From Pseudomonas weihenstephanensis (GTDB taxonomy: Bacteria > Pseudomonadota > Gammaproteobacteria > Pseudomonadales > Pseudomonadaceae), in assembly GCF_001043055.1 (NCBI RefSeq), contig NZ_JYLF01000001.1, forward strand, positions 186,001-250,000: a stretch of 64,000 nt of DNA, read 5' to 3'. The notes beneath the pieces were generated by a model, which ran no database searches, was not told where the DNA came from, and was given only the letters and a program-made list of their open reading frames with translations. Each line of letters starts with the position of its first letter. Position 1 is the first letter of the stretch. Positions 39,218 through 48,074 of the stretch are shown piece by piece. Both the position numbers and the translations under genes were made by a program.

Positions 39218-40615
39218 ATGGCGCTGCACCGAATCAAACGTCATCGCGACACCGACCCCGTTTTTGGCTCATCGGCACTGGCCCATGCCGCAGCAACCAA
39301 ATTGTTCCCCGAGGCAGAGCAATCTGCGCGTGAGGTTTACCAATTGGTTCATGACGAGTTGTACCTGGACGGTAACGCTCGCCAGAACCTCGCGACTTTC
39401 TGCCAGACCTGGGAAGAAGACGAAGTTCACAAACTCATGGACCTGTCGATCGACAAGAACATGATCGACAAGGACGAGTACCCGCAGTCCGCCGAGCTTG
39501 AAAGTCGTTGTATCCACATGCTTGCCGACTTATGGCATTCGCCTGCTGCCGCGACCACCATCGGCACGTCCACGGTAGGTTCCAGCGAAGCGTGCATGCT
39601 CGGTGGCCTGGCCGCCCTGTGGCGCTGGCGTGCAGCCCGCAAAACCGCAGGCAAACCGACCACCACACCGAACATGGTCTGCGGACCGGTTCAAGTGTGC
39701 TGGCATAAATTTGCGCGTTATTGGGACGTTGAAATTCGCGAAGTGCCCATGTCAGAAGGGCAATGGTTCATGACCCCGCAAGACATGCTCGAACGAGTCG
39801 ATGAAAACACCATCGTGGTGGTCCCGACCTTTGGCCAAACCTTTACGGGCCTGTATGAAACGGTGAAGCCGCTTTCTGATGCGCTGGATGATCTTGAAAA
39901 GCGCAACGGTCTGAACGTGGCAATTCACGTCGACGGGGCAAGTGGCGCAATGCTGGCCCCGTTCTGTGCGCCGGACATTGAGTGGGACTTCCGCCTGTCG
40001 CGGGTCAAGTCCATCAGCACCTCAGGGCATAAGTTCGGTTTGGCTCCGCTGGGTGCAGGCTGGGTGGTATGGCGCGATGCGCAGGACTTACCTGAAGGCC
40101 TGATCTTTCATGTGAATTATCTGGGCGGAGACATGCCGACATTCGCCCTCAACTTTTCGCGTCCGGCGGGGCAGATCATTGCGCAGTACTACAACTTTTT
40201 GCGTTTAGGCCGTGAAGGGTATGAGCGCATTCACTCGGCGTGCTACGAAACTGCGCAGTTTTTAGCGCGTGAACTGGTCAAAATCGGGCCGTTTGAAATG
40301 CTCTATAACGGTGATCCGCAGTTGGGGATTCCGGCGTTGACCTGGCGACTGAAGCCGGGCGCTAACGCCAATTTTTCGCTGTACGACTTGGCAGACCGTT
40401 TGCGCATACGCGGATGGCTCGTCCCGGCCTATAGCCTGCCGGCAAACGTTGAAAATGTAGTCGTGCAAAGGATTTTAGTGCGTCAAGGCTTGTCAATCGA
40501 CATGGCCAAGCTGTTGCTGGCGGACTTTGAGCGGGACATTAAATTCTTTGAGGAGCATCAGCCTCACGGCTTTAAAGGCCGTGAAGCTGAGGCGGGCAAT
40601 CACGCCGGGCGCTAA
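39218..40615 (+). CDS. gadB: Glutamate decarboxylase
   Basis: A 465-residue PLP enzyme (E. coli GadB has 466) that consumes a proton while turning glutamate into GABA. The PLP lysine is Lys272 in [13 protein letters not shown], and [13 protein letters not shown] supplies the cofactor-binding aspartate. The C-terminal His-containing end ([10 protein letters not shown]) resembles the E. coli tail that locks the enzyme at neutral pH. AAGGAG precedes the ATG. It is divergent from glsA-gadC across 168 bases, which must hold both promoters. Confidence 0.95.
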   Translation: MALHRIKRHRDTDPVFGSSALAHAAATKLFPEAEQSAREVYQLVHDELYLDGNARQNLATFCQTWEEDEVHKLMDLSIDKNMIDKDEYPQSAELESRCIHMLADLWHSPAAATTIGTSTVGSSEACMLGGLAALWRWRAARKTAGKPTTTPNMVCGPVQVCWHKFARYWDVEIREVPMSEGQWFMTPQDMLERVDENTIVVVPTFGQTFTGLYETVKPLSDALDDLEKRNGLNVAIHVDGASGAMLAPFCAPDIEWDFRLSRVKSISTSGHKFGLAPLGAGWVVWRDAQDLPEGLIFHVNYLGGDMPTFALNFSRPAGQIIAQYYNFLRLGREGYERIHSACYETAQFLARELVKIGPFEMLYNGDPQLGIPALTWRLKPGANANFSLYDLADRLRIRGWLVPAYSLPANVENVVVQRILVRQGLSIDMAKLLLADFERDIKFFEEHQPHGFKGREAEAGNHAGR

Positions 40616-40622
40616 TAGCCCT

Positions 40623-40671
40623 GTCGCTGGCAAAGGTTGCGAGTTTTTAACCCGCAGCCTGCGGCAGCGAC
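40623..40671. repeat. REP-like palindrome between gadB and ndh
   Basis: gtcgctggcaaaggttgcg (40623-40641) and the imperfect inverse cgcagcctgcggcagcgac (40653-40671). It lies between two convergent genes and could act as a terminator for both. Confidence 0.65.
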
Positions 40672-40684
40672 TACAGATTTAGCA

Positions 40685-41986
40685 TTAATGCAGTTTCAGG
40701 CGCGGCTCGGTGCCGCGTCCGATTCGGCTACCCAGCATCAGCATCAAGGTGCGGAAGGTGCCGTACAGCGCCATTTGGTGCATACGATACAGCGAGATAT
40801 AGAACATCCGTGCCAGCCAGCCTTCGAGCATGACAGTGCCCATCAAGCTGCCCATCAAGTTACCCACAGCCGAAAAGCTCGACAGCGAAATCAGCGAGCC
40901 GTAATCGCGGTAGTGGTAATCCGGCAGGCTGGATTTGCCTTCCAGTCGCAATTTCAACGATTTTGCCAGCAGCGATGCTTGTTGGTGCGCCGCTTGAGCG
41001 CGAGGCGGCACCATCCGGTCTGTGCCGGGTTGCGGGCATGCCGCGCAGTCACCAAAGGCGAAAATATTGTCATCGCGGGTGGTTTGCAGGGTCGGGCGCA
41101 CCACCAATTGGTTGATGCGGTTGGTTTCTAGCCCGGCAATGTCTTTCAAAAAGCCCGGTGCACGAATGCCAGCGGCCCATACCTTCAGGCTTGCAGGAAT
41201 GACCTGGCCGTCTTTGGTGATCAGGCTATCGGCCGTCACTTCGCTCACGGCTGAGTTGGTCAGCACCGTGACCCCGAGTTTTTCCAGCGTCTTGTGCACA
41301 GGCCCGCCGATGCGCTCCGGCAGCGCGGGCAATACCCGCGGCCCGGCTTCGATCACGGTGATGTGCATGTTTTCGGGTTTGATTCGGTCCAGCCCATAAG
41401 CCGCCAGCTCGTGTGCGGCATTGTGCAACTCGGCCGCCAATTCAACGCCGGTAGCGCCCGCGCCCACGATGGCAACGCTGATGTTTTCAATGGCGTCGGT
41501 TTGGCCTGCGTGTGCGCGCAGGTAATGGTTAAGCAACTGTTGATGGAATTTTTCGGCTTGTTTGCGCGTATCCAAAAACAGGCAATGCTCAGCGGCGCCC
41601 AAGGTGCCGAAATCGTTGGTGGTACTGCCCACCGCAATCACCAGCGTGTCATAGCTCAGCTCGCGTGCGGGAACCAGCTCTTCGCCGTTTTCATCGAGGG
41701 TTGCCGACAATGAGATATTTTTCGCCTCGCGATCCAAACCACTCATGCGCCCCAGCTGAAACTCGAAATGGTTCCATTTGGCTTGAGCGACGTAGTTGAG
41801 TTCATCTTCGGAGGAGTTCAGCGACCCCGCAGCGACTTCATGCAGCAAGGGTTTCCAGATGTGGGTCAGGTTGGCGTCGACCAGCGTAACGCGGGCTTTG
41901 CCGCGTTTACCCAGAGTTTTGCCCAGGCGGGTCGCCAACTCCAGGCCGCCGGCGCCGCCGCCGACAATCACAATACGATGGGTCAT
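40685..41986 (-). CDS. ndh: Type II NADH dehydrogenase
   Basis: A 433-residue single-subunit NADH:quinone oxidoreductase that does not pump protons. The start is ATG 41986 (MTHRIVIVGGGAGGLELATRLG); a longer frame begins at an unsupported TTG. The FAD motif is at residues 5-20 and the NADH motif near 165 (VAIVGAGATGVELAAEL). The C-terminal amphipathic and hydrophobic part (SLMGTVMLEGWLARMFYISLY) would hold it on the inner membrane. Confidence 0.95.
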   Translation of the reverse strand: MTHRIVIVGGGAGGLELATRLGKTLGKRGKARVTLVDANLTHIWKPLLHEVAAGSLNSSEDELNYVAQAKWNHFEFQLGRMSGLDREAKNISLSATLDENGEELVPARELSYDTLVIAVGSTTNDFGTLGAAEHCLFLDTRKQAEKFHQQLLNHYLRAHAGQTDAIENISVAIVGAGATGVELAAELHNAAHELAAYGLDRIKPENMHITVIEAGPRVLPALPERIGGPVHKTLEKLGVTVLTNSAVSEVTADSLITKDGQVIPASLKVWAAGIRAPGFLKDIAGLETNRINQLVVRPTLQTTRDDNIFAFGDCAACPQPGTDRMVPPRAQAAHQQASLLAKSLKLRLEGKSSLPDYHYRDYGSLISLSSFSAVGNLMGSLMGTVMLEGWLARMFYISLYRMHQMALYGTFRTLMLMLGSRIGRGTEPRLKLH

Positions 41987-42052
41987 AGGTATCACTCTCA
42001 AGGCTTGAAAAAAAATTCTGTGCTGGAGTCAGTTGGGCGAGCGCCATGCAGC

Positions 42053-42226
42053 TCATAGCGCCAAATAACTCAGGAGGCGGCTCAAAAAGCCCATGCTGAT
42101 GACCACGATCAGTACCACCCCAAGGAGCAGCCACGGCCTGAAGGGCCGGCGCTCAACCTGATGCTGTGGCAGTTTCAGATACTCTTCGACACGTTGTTGG
42201 TCATCTGGGTTCAAGCGACTGGACAT
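42053..42226 (-). CDS. DUF3094 family small membrane protein
   Basis: A 57-residue protein read directly from the sequence. It starts MSSRLNPDDQQRVEEYLKLP at ATG 42226, with GAGG 8 bases upstream. A polar N-terminal half is followed by one membrane helix (LLLGVVLIVVISMGFLSRLL). This fits DUF3094, conserved in Pseudomonas next to ndh and the MOSC gene. No function is known. It is 66 bases upstream of ndh on the same strand. Confidence 0.8.
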   Translation of the reverse strand: MSSRLNPDDQQRVEEYLKLPQHQVERRPFRPWLLLGVVLIVVISMGFLSRLLSYLAL

Positions 42227-42281
42227 AGCATTTGCCTCGTCAGATAGACGTTGCGGGATGTGTAAAAGCTACAGCTTTGAT

Positions 42282-42809
42282 TCAGCCGGGATGAAAAGAA
42301 GCATAGCCGCTGGGGCCTAAAGGCTCGACCCGCAGTTCGTCGTCTAGACGAATGATTCCACTTTCTATAACCCTGGCCGTAATCCCTCCGTGGCCGCGCA
42401 CGGCTTGAAACGTGCCAGCGCCCAGCCGCTGTTCAAGTCGCGCGCACGGTTGGCACCAGCCCGTGGTCTCAAACATCGCCCCGCCAATGCTGAAGCGCCG
42501 CCCTTTGAGGCTGAACAAATTGATACCGCTGACCACAATGTTGCGTCGCAAATCTTGAGGTAACACGGGGTTGTCAGCAGGTCGGCCCAGCAGCGAATTA
42601 ATCACCGCCAAGTGCTCCCATTGAATCAACGTGACTTGTCGCGCATTGCGTGCACCGGGGCGCGCGTGGTCGCCAGTCAATCCGGCTTCGCGGCGTGCTT
42701 CTACCGCGCCAAGCTCCAACAGGTCGGCGCGGGAGGCGGGGCGCACGCCGATCCAGCGCACGCGCCCCGTTTGCGGGACGTGGGCGATCAGTTCTTGTAA
42801 TGGGCTCAC
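42282..42809 (-). CDS. MOSC domain protein
   Basis: A 175-residue protein. The MOSC (molybdenum cofactor sulfurase C-terminal) domain spans about residues 30-165, with DHARPGARNARQVTLIQWEHL, RRNIVVSGINLFSLKGRRF and the conserved cysteine region GWCQPCARLEQRLG. YiiM-type members reduce N-hydroxylated bases using Mo cofactor. The substrate here is unknown. The GTG start overlaps the DUF1780 stop by 4 bases (GTGA), so the two are coupled. Confidence 0.85.
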   Translation of the reverse strand: MSPLQELIAHVPQTGRVRWIGVRPASRADLLELGAVEARREAGLTGDHARPGARNARQVTLIQWEHLAVINSLLGRPADNPVLPQDLRRNIVVSGINLFSLKGRRFSIGGAMFETTGWCQPCARLEQRLGAGTFQAVRGHGGITARVIESGIIRLDDELRVEPLGPSGYASFHPG

Positions 42810-43435
42810 AGACTGATTCCGACATCAAAAATAATGCTGCGCCCCAAATTACTGCGCAGGAAGTCTGGCGCATCCGGTTGCGCAAACAGCACCCTGGCGA
42901 AGGTTGGCCCCACCAGCGACAGCGAGCGCCACCCCATGCGCAAATATTCGGTGGGCGGCGGGAAGTGGCTGTTGAGGTCCAGCACCTCACGTTTGAGGCT
43001 GGAAAACGCAATGATGTCCAACTGCCCCAAGTCGATATCGCGCTCGCGGTAATTGGTGGCCTTTTTGTGCAGTGTGGGGCCGAGCCGTTGCAGCAACTTG
43101 CTGGCGGGTATGCGTTTGGGCCGGGCTTCGCGGCGTACCAATTGGCTCAATGAGTAAGCATTGCGACGACGTTGCAGCTCGTCGCGCCATTCATCGCTCA
43201 GGCGCCGGCCTTCATCAAGGACAAAGAACACCTCAAACCGCGCATCGCGAAATAAAACGTCCGGCGGCTCGTGATCGGGCTGGGTGAAGTCTTGTGTGTG
43301 ATAGCCAATATTCAAGCCTTGTAGCAGGCGCTGGCAGACCCAACGCTCACGCTCCCATTTGCGGGCATTGGACAAAAAGGCATTGGCTTGCTCCGCCTGA
43401 ATGGTTAACAGGCGTAAATAATCAGAGTCATCCAT
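42806..43435 (-). CDS. DUF1780 family protein
   Basis: A 209-residue soluble protein. The N-terminal helix is charged (QAEQANAFLSNARKWERERW). The centre has PPDVLFRDARFEVFFVLDEGRR, which by eye resembles a restriction-endonuclease-like core (D..F-E-V-x-F); this is inference only. KKATNYRERDIDLGQLDIIAF follows. The family is Pseudomonas-specific with no assigned activity. It is first in an operon with the MOSC gene. Confidence 0.82.
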   Translation of the reverse strand: MDDSDYLRLLTIQAEQANAFLSNARKWERERWVCQRLLQGLNIGYHTQDFTQPDHEPPDVLFRDARFEVFFVLDEGRRLSDEWRDELQRRRNAYSLSQLVRREARPKRIPASKLLQRLGPTLHKKATNYRERDIDLGQLDIIAFSSLKREVLDLNSHFPPPTEYLRMGWRSLSLVGPTFARVLFAQPDAPDFLRSNLGRSIIFDVGISL

Positions 43436-43566
43436 GCGCGCAGCTTAGCCTCCAAACGCGTGTGACTCCAAGTGCGCGGTGTAGACTGAGCCGTATTATC
43501 CACACAGGCTTTAAACAGGGAGGATTGAGCGGTGTGCTTGAGCAAGGTTAAGTGGGGGGCACGCGT

Positions 43567-44253
43567 ATGATTGCCGCCGAGGTGTTATCTGCCCAAACGA
43601 TGGTGATCGGTTGGCTGTTGTATGTGCCCGTTGTGCTGTGGGCAGTGGCGCGAGCGCCGTGGGTAGAACTATTTAGCGACACCCGGCGTCAGCATTTGCT
43701 GTTTGGTACTGTGTTTGCTCTGTTTTTGTTGTGGCTGGTGCGGCGCGACTTTGACACCGGAGTGTCTTATCACTTCATTGGGCTGACCGTCGTTACGTTG
43801 CTGCTGGATTGGCCGTTGGCGATAGTCGGCGCGCTGATGGCGCAAACAGGGTTGGTGTTGTTGGGGCGACAGGATCTGGCCGCAATGGGCCTCAATGGGG
43901 TGTTGTTGATTGTCTTGCCGATCGCGGTGACTGAAACCTGTGCTCGTCTGGTTGAGCGTGCGCAACCGCGCAATCCGTTTGTGTATATCTTTTGTTCCGG
44001 TTTTTTTGCTGCGGCCTTGGCGGCGCTGCTGTGTTTGCTGGTGGGGTTGGGGGTGTTGTGGCTGGACGGGTTGTTTGTAATGCCCGAGTGGCTGGAAGAC
44101 TTTATCGGTTATTTGTGGCTGATCATCTTCCCGGAAGCGTTCATCAACGGGATGTTGGTCACGGCGCTGGTGGTGTTTTGCCCTGAGTGGCTGGAAACAT
44201 TCAATCGAACCCGCTACTTGGCGGCGCCTTGGAAGGACGATGGTCCCTCGTAA
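43567..44253 (+). CDS. Predicted membrane protein, ECF/CbiM-type permease-like
   Basis: A 228-residue protein with about six membrane helices. The start is ATG 43567 with a G-rich ribosome site 7 bases upstream. The first helix is followed by RRQHLLFGTVFALFLLWLVRRDF. The second half has LWLIIFPEAFINGMLVTALVVF. The C-terminal FPEAFINGM arrangement recalls CbiM/energy-coupling-factor permeases, but the metal-binding N-terminus of CbiM is not evident. No partner ATPase is nearby. Divergent from DUF1780. Confidence 0.6.
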   Translation: MIAAEVLSAQTMVIGWLLYVPVVLWAVARAPWVELFSDTRRQHLLFGTVFALFLLWLVRRDFDTGVSYHFIGLTVVTLLLDWPLAIVGALMAQTGLVLLGRQDLAAMGLNGVLLIVLPIAVTETCARLVERAQPRNPFVYIFCSGFFAAALAALLCLLVGLGVLWLDGLFVMPEWLEDFIGYLWLIIFPEAFINGMLVTALVVFCPEWLETFNRTRYLAAPWKDDGPS

Positions 44254-44256
44254 GTC

Positions 44257-44331
44257 CCGTAGTCGCTGCCGGAGGCTGCGAGCTTTTGACATTTATCTGG
44301 AAAAGCTCGCAGCCTTTGGTAACAACTACGG
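44257..44331. repeat. REP palindrome, likely two-way terminator
   Basis: Perfect 15-bp arms aggctgcgagctttt (44273-44287) and aaaagctcgcagcct (44301-44315), with outer arms ccgtagt (44257-44263) and actacgg (44325-44331). It lies between the convergent permease-like gene and yacG. Confidence 0.8.
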
Positions 44332-44349
44332 TGATGAAGGGGGTATGGA

Positions 44350-44553
44350 TCAGTGAGTGCGCGGCTCCAGATCTTGCGAAAACATGTCATCTTCCGCATC
44401 CGGGCTGACCGGGATTTTGTGTTCTTCGCTGGCCCAGGCGCCCAGGTCGATCAGTTTGCAACGGTCAGAGCAGAAAGGCCTGAAGGCGTTGGCAGCGTTC
44501 CATTGCACGGCAGTGCCGCAGGTTGGGCAGTCTACGGTCATCGGTTTGGTCAT
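44350..44553 (-). CDS. yacG: DNA gyrase inhibitor YacG
   Basis: A 67-residue zinc protein. Four cysteines form the site ([10 protein letters not shown], then [14 protein letters not shown]). In E. coli it binds GyrB and blocks DNA binding. The C-terminal tail is acidic ([13 protein letters not shown]). It overlaps the coaE stop by 4 bases (ATGA), the standard coaE-yacG arrangement. Confidence 0.95.
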   Translation of the reverse strand: MTKPMTVDCPTCGTAVQWNAANAFRPFCSDRCKLIDLGAWASEEHKIPVSPDAEDDMFSQDLEPRTH

Positions 44554-45173
44554 GATTGGCCTCCACTCAGGGTTAAATAAGTTTGATGCAGGCGCTCGAC
44601 TTGGGTGTGTAGCGCCTTCAGGTCTTTGTCGTTGACCAGCACATCATCGGCAAAACTCAAGCGTTCTTCGCGGCTGGCTTGGGCTTTGAGGATGGCCTGA
44701 ATTTGCTCTTCGCTGGTGTTGTCACGTAATAGCGTGCGCTGGATTTGCAGCGCTTGCGGCGCATCGATCACCAGCACCCGCTGTGTTGTGGCGTGCTGCC
44801 CGGACTCGACCAACAGTGGCGATACCAAAATCGCATACGGTGACTGCGCCTTGGCCAGGTTGAGTGCGATCTCTTCACGAATCAGCGGGTGCAACAGCGA
44901 CTCCAGCCAAAGGCGTTGCTGCGGGTCGGCAAAAATCAGGCTGCGCAAGGCACCACGGTTAAGTTGGCCATCAGCCTGCAGCACGTCAGCGCCGAAATGC
45001 TCAACTATTTTTGCCAAGGCCGCACGCCCCGGTTCAACCACCCAGCGCGCGGCGTGATCGGCGTCCACCACATGAACGCCGAGCGCAGCAAAGTGCTCAG
45101 CAGCGGCACTTTTACCACTGCCAATCCCGCCGGTCAGGCCAAGAATCCAGGGTTTCGAGGAGGCGGTATTCAT
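44550..45173 (-). CDS. coaE: Dephospho-CoA kinase
   Basis: A 207-residue P-loop kinase, the last step of CoA synthesis. The start is ATG 45173 ([22 protein letters not shown]); a TTG further out is unsupported. P-loop GGIGSGKS is at residues 14-21 and [13 protein letters not shown] follows. It begins 1 base after the pilD stop and is coupled to yacG downstream. Confidence 0.95.
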   Translation of the reverse strand: MNTASSKPWILGLTGGIGSGKSAAAEHFAALGVHVVDADHAARWVVEPGRAALAKIVEHFGADVLQADGQLNRGALRSLIFADPQQRLWLESLLHPLIREEIALNLAKAQSPYAILVSPLLVESGQHATTQRVLVIDAPQALQIQRTLLRDNTSEEQIQAILKAQASREERLSFADDVLVNDKDLKALHTQVERLHQTYLTLSGGQS

Positions 45174-45174
45174 G

Positions 45175-46035
45175 TCAGGTCGCAAGTTGCCAATAGAAAG
45201 CGCTCATTTGACCACCCCAGAGCAATGCAATCCACCCGGCAATCACCAGATACGGCGCAAAAGGGATAGCCGTTGCCCTATGAGCGCGGCGCAAGCCCAT
45301 CAACCCCAGGCCAACGACCGCGGCGACCAGTGACGAGAGCAAAAGGGTCAGCGGCAATACGGCTACACCGCCCCAGGCGCCAAACAAGGCCAGCAGTTTG
45401 AAGTCACCATGCCCCATGCCGTCCTTGCCGGTGATCAGTTTGAACAGCCAGAAAACCACCCACAAGCTCATATAGCCGATGGCGGCGCCCCAGACCGCCA
45501 GCGATAGCGTGGTGAACATCTCGAACGTGTTGAGCAGCAAGCCCATCCATAGCAGCGGCAGCACGATCACATCGGGCACGATGCGGTGTTTGGCATCTAT
45601 GAGGCAAATGGCGATCAGCCCCCATGTCAGTAACAGCACCCAGCCGGTTTGCGCGTTGACCCCCAGGTACCAGGCGATGAAAGCGCAGATGAGTGCACAG
45701 GCCAGTTCGGTCAGGGGATAGCGCGGGCTGATGGTTTTTTTGCAGTGTGAGCATTTGCCGCCCAGCAGCCCATAACTGAGCAGCGGGATGTTTTCCCATG
45801 CTTTTAAGCGATGCTGGCACTGTGGGCAGTGAGACGCGGGTAAAAGCAGGTTATAGGTCGGACTCCTGGCTGGCGCGGGCTGCTCGAGCAGTTCGCGCGC
45901 CTGGGTTTGCCAGTCGTGCTCAAGCATCTTGGGCAGGCGCCAGACCAGTACATTTATAAAGCTGCCGACCAGCAGACCGAGCACTAAAACGCACGCGACA
46001 AAGGCATCAGGATGACGGCTAAAGAAATCGATCAT
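45175..46035 (-). CDS. pilD: Prepilin peptidase / N-methyltransferase PilD
   Basis: A 286-residue inner-membrane aspartyl protease that cleaves and methylates prepilins and pseudopilins. The start is ATG 46035. The cytoplasmic zinc-binding cysteines are Cys70, Cys73, Cys95 and Cys98 (CPQC, CSHC). The catalytic aspartates are Asp147 (LIDAKH) and Asp211 (GHGDFK). It would process PilA, the minor pilins and any type II secretion pseudopilins. It follows pilC by 2 bases. Confidence 0.95.
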   Translation of the reverse strand: MIDFFSRHPDAFVACVLVLGLLVGSFINVLVWRLPKMLEHDWQTQARELLEQPAPARSPTYNLLLPASHCPQCQHRLKAWENIPLLSYGLLGGKCSHCKKTISPRYPLTELACALICAFIAWYLGVNAQTGWVLLLTWGLIAICLIDAKHRIVPDVIVLPLLWMGLLLNTFEMFTTLSLAVWGAAIGYMSLWVVFWLFKLITGKDGMGHGDFKLLALFGAWGGVAVLPLTLLLSSLVAAVVGLGLMGLRRAHRATAIPFAPYLVIAGWIALLWGGQMSAFYWQLAT

Positions 46036-46037
46036 GC

Positions 46038-47255
46038 TCAAATCACTTGGCCCAAGGTAAAAATCGGTAAATACATGGCGATCACCAGACCGCCCACCAC
46101 GACACCCAATACCACCATGATTGAGGGCTCCATTAACGTTGTCAGGGTGTCGACGAGGTGATCGACCTCGCTCTCATAATAGGTCGCTACATGATTGAGC
46201 ATGCCGTCCAATGTGCCAGATTCTTCGCCTATGGCTGTCATTTGAATCGCCATGCCTGGAAAGACGCGAGTATTGCTCATGGCCACATGGATCTGTGTGC
46301 CTGTGGCGACCTGATATTTGAGCCGCAGTACGGCCTCTTTGATCACGCAATTACCGGTAGCCCCTGCCACTGAATCCAGTGCCTCAAGCAACGGTACACC
46401 CGCCGCCAGGGTGGTGGACAACGTGCGGGAAAACCGGGCAATCGCCGAGATATGTTGCAGGTGCCCCAGCACGGGCAGCTTCAGCAGCCAGCCGTCCAGG
46501 CGCTGGCGCCAAGATGGCGAGTGCTTATAGCAATGACGAAGAGTGCCCAGTGCGCCCGCTGTCGCGATTAATAACCAGACGCCATGGTCTTGTAGCGCTT
46601 GCGACACGCCGATAACCCACAGGGTGAAGGCGGGCAACTGTGCATTGAACGATGCAAATATGCTCTGAAACTGCGGCACCACTTTGATCAACAGAATGGC
46701 GCTTACCAGTAGCGCTACCAGCAATATGGCGATGGGATAGGTCATGGCCTTTTTGATTTTTTGTGCCAGCGCCTCACGCTTTTCCCGGTCGCTGGCGATG
46801 CGTTGCAGCAACACATCCAGAGCGCCTGCCTGTTCCCCGGCTTCCACCAGATGGCAAAACATGGCATCGAAGTGGGCCGGTTTTTTACGCAGTGCGGCAC
46901 TCAGGCTGGTGCCTGCGGCGATGTCGAGTGTGAGATCGGTCACCAGTTGACGGGTGGCCGGTTGTTCGAAACCTTTGGCGATGACCTCCAGCGCTTGCAG
47001 CAGCGGTATTCCAGCGTTGATCAGCGTTGCCAATTGGCGGCTGAAGAGCGTGATGTCTGACGAATTTACGGCGCGATTTATGAATGACTGAGCGTTGCCC
47101 AGGAGTCGAACTTTAGCTGCGTTGACACCTTGGCGCCGCAGTTGGGCGCGGATCATTGCGAGGCTGTTAGCCCTGATTTCGCCCTGGCGTCGCTCACCGT
47201 TTACGTCTGTGCCCTCCCAGCGATACAGGTGGGTATTGATTGCCAGCGTTGACAT
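46038..47255 (-). CDS. pilC: Type IV pilus platform protein PilC
   Basis: A 405-residue inner-membrane protein with two T2F domains (about residues 70-195 and 275-395), each followed by membrane helices (IAILLVALLVSAILLIKVVPQF, IMVVLGVVVGGLVIAMYLPIF). GEQAGALDVLLQRIA and GEESGTLDGMLNHVA are the repeated signatures. It couples the PilB and PilT motors to the pilus base. ATG with AAGGA upstream. The pilB gene normally found between pilA and pilC is absent; only 221 non-coding bases separate them. Confidence 0.95.
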   Translation of the reverse strand: MSTLAINTHLYRWEGTDVNGERRQGEIRANSLAMIRAQLRRQGVNAAKVRLLGNAQSFINRAVNSSDITLFSRQLATLINAGIPLLQALEVIAKGFEQPATRQLVTDLTLDIAAGTSLSAALRKKPAHFDAMFCHLVEAGEQAGALDVLLQRIASDREKREALAQKIKKAMTYPIAILLVALLVSAILLIKVVPQFQSIFASFNAQLPAFTLWVIGVSQALQDHGVWLLIATAGALGTLRHCYKHSPSWRQRLDGWLLKLPVLGHLQHISAIARFSRTLSTTLAAGVPLLEALDSVAGATGNCVIKEAVLRLKYQVATGTQIHVAMSNTRVFPGMAIQMTAIGEESGTLDGMLNHVATYYESEVDHLVDTLTTLMEPSIMVVLGVVVGGLVIAMYLPIFTLGQVI

Positions 47256-47476
47256 GCATTCGTCCTTGAAATGCAGCGCGATAAGCCGCGTTGTGTAGGT
47301 CCAAGCCTAGACAGGCTAAAAGCGACGTGCCGACAGGAGTATGCCTAAAGGTGTCGAACGCGGTTGTTCAGAAGCTTCTGACAACGATCCTTGATAGCCT
47401 GTGCGCACTTTTTGCCAGCTCAGCATGGGCATTGGCCCATATTCGCTGAGCCGCGTCTTATTTTTGGAGGCCACAC

Positions 47477-47884
47477 ATGAAACAACAACAGGGCATTACC
47501 TTGATTGAGCTGATGATCGTGGTCGCGATCATTGGTCTGATCGCTTCTTTCGCTTTACCGGCTTACAACGACCACACCATGAAGGCGCGGTTTGCCGAAG
47601 TGAACACCCTCAGCAACACCTATAAGACGGCCGTCGCCTTGTGCTACAGCGAAACCAACGATCTGGCGGCGTGCGACGCCGGCACCCACGGCATTCCTGG
47701 CCCGGCTGACGCGACCGACAATCTGGCCGCGGGTATGACCGTTATCGACGGCGTGATCACCATGACCGGCACCAAAGCGGCGGGTGGCTGGACCAGTGTG
47801 ATGGTTCCGGCCTTGAGCAGCGCGGGTAATGCGCTGGTGTGGACGCAAAGCGGTACGTGCCTGGCCAGCGGTGCCTGCAAATAG
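47477..47884 (+). CDS. pilA: Type IV major pilin PilA
   Basis: A 135-residue prepilin. The short leader MKQQQG is followed by [22 protein letters not shown], with Glu at +5. Four cysteines are present: two in the middle region (ALCYSE, AACDAG) and two at the end ([10 protein letters not shown]), the last pair forming the usual C-terminal disulfide loop. GGAGG is 7 bases upstream. I find no clear sigma-54 site in the 221-base upstream gap, whereas pilA of P. aeruginosa depends on one. tRNA-Thr follows. Confidence 0.92.
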   Translation: MKQQQGITLIELMIVVAIIGLIASFALPAYNDHTMKARFAEVNTLSNTYKTAVALCYSETNDLAACDAGTHGIPGPADATDNLAAGMTVIDGVITMTGTKAAGGWTSVMVPALSSAGNALVWTQSGTCLASGACK

Positions 47885-47930
47885 CCACGAATTGCCCGGT
47901 GGTGCGAGCGGTGTTAGTTTTGCAGGCACC

Positions 47931-48006
47931 GCCGGTGTAGCTCAGTCGGTAGAGCAGCGCACTCGTAACGCGAAGGTCGCAGGTTCGATTCCTGTCTCCG
48001 GCACCA
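47931..48006 (+). tRNA. tRNA-Thr (CGT)
   Basis: 76 bases with CCA. The anticodon loop CTCGTAA gives CGT. The T arm is GCAGGTTCGATTCCTGT. The acceptor and anticodon stems each carry a mismatch, which is unusual but tolerable. In P. aeruginosa a tRNA-Thr beside pilA is a known site of gene exchange. Confidence 0.92.
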
Positions 48007-48014
48007 TTTAAATA

Positions 48015-48044
48015 AACGCCCTGCCTGTGTTCAGGGCGTTTTTT
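48015..48044 (+). terminator. Terminator of tRNA-Thr
   Basis: A perfect 9-bp stem aacgccctg/cagggcgtt and a T run, 9 bases after the CCA. Confidence 0.88.
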
Positions 48045-48074
48045 ATGGCGCGTCTGATGCTGGTGACGGGCTGT

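Noticed and set aside
47256..47476. Sigma-54 promoter for pilA
   Set aside because: No GG-N10-GC pair with the surrounding TGGCAC/TTGC pattern was found in the gap.
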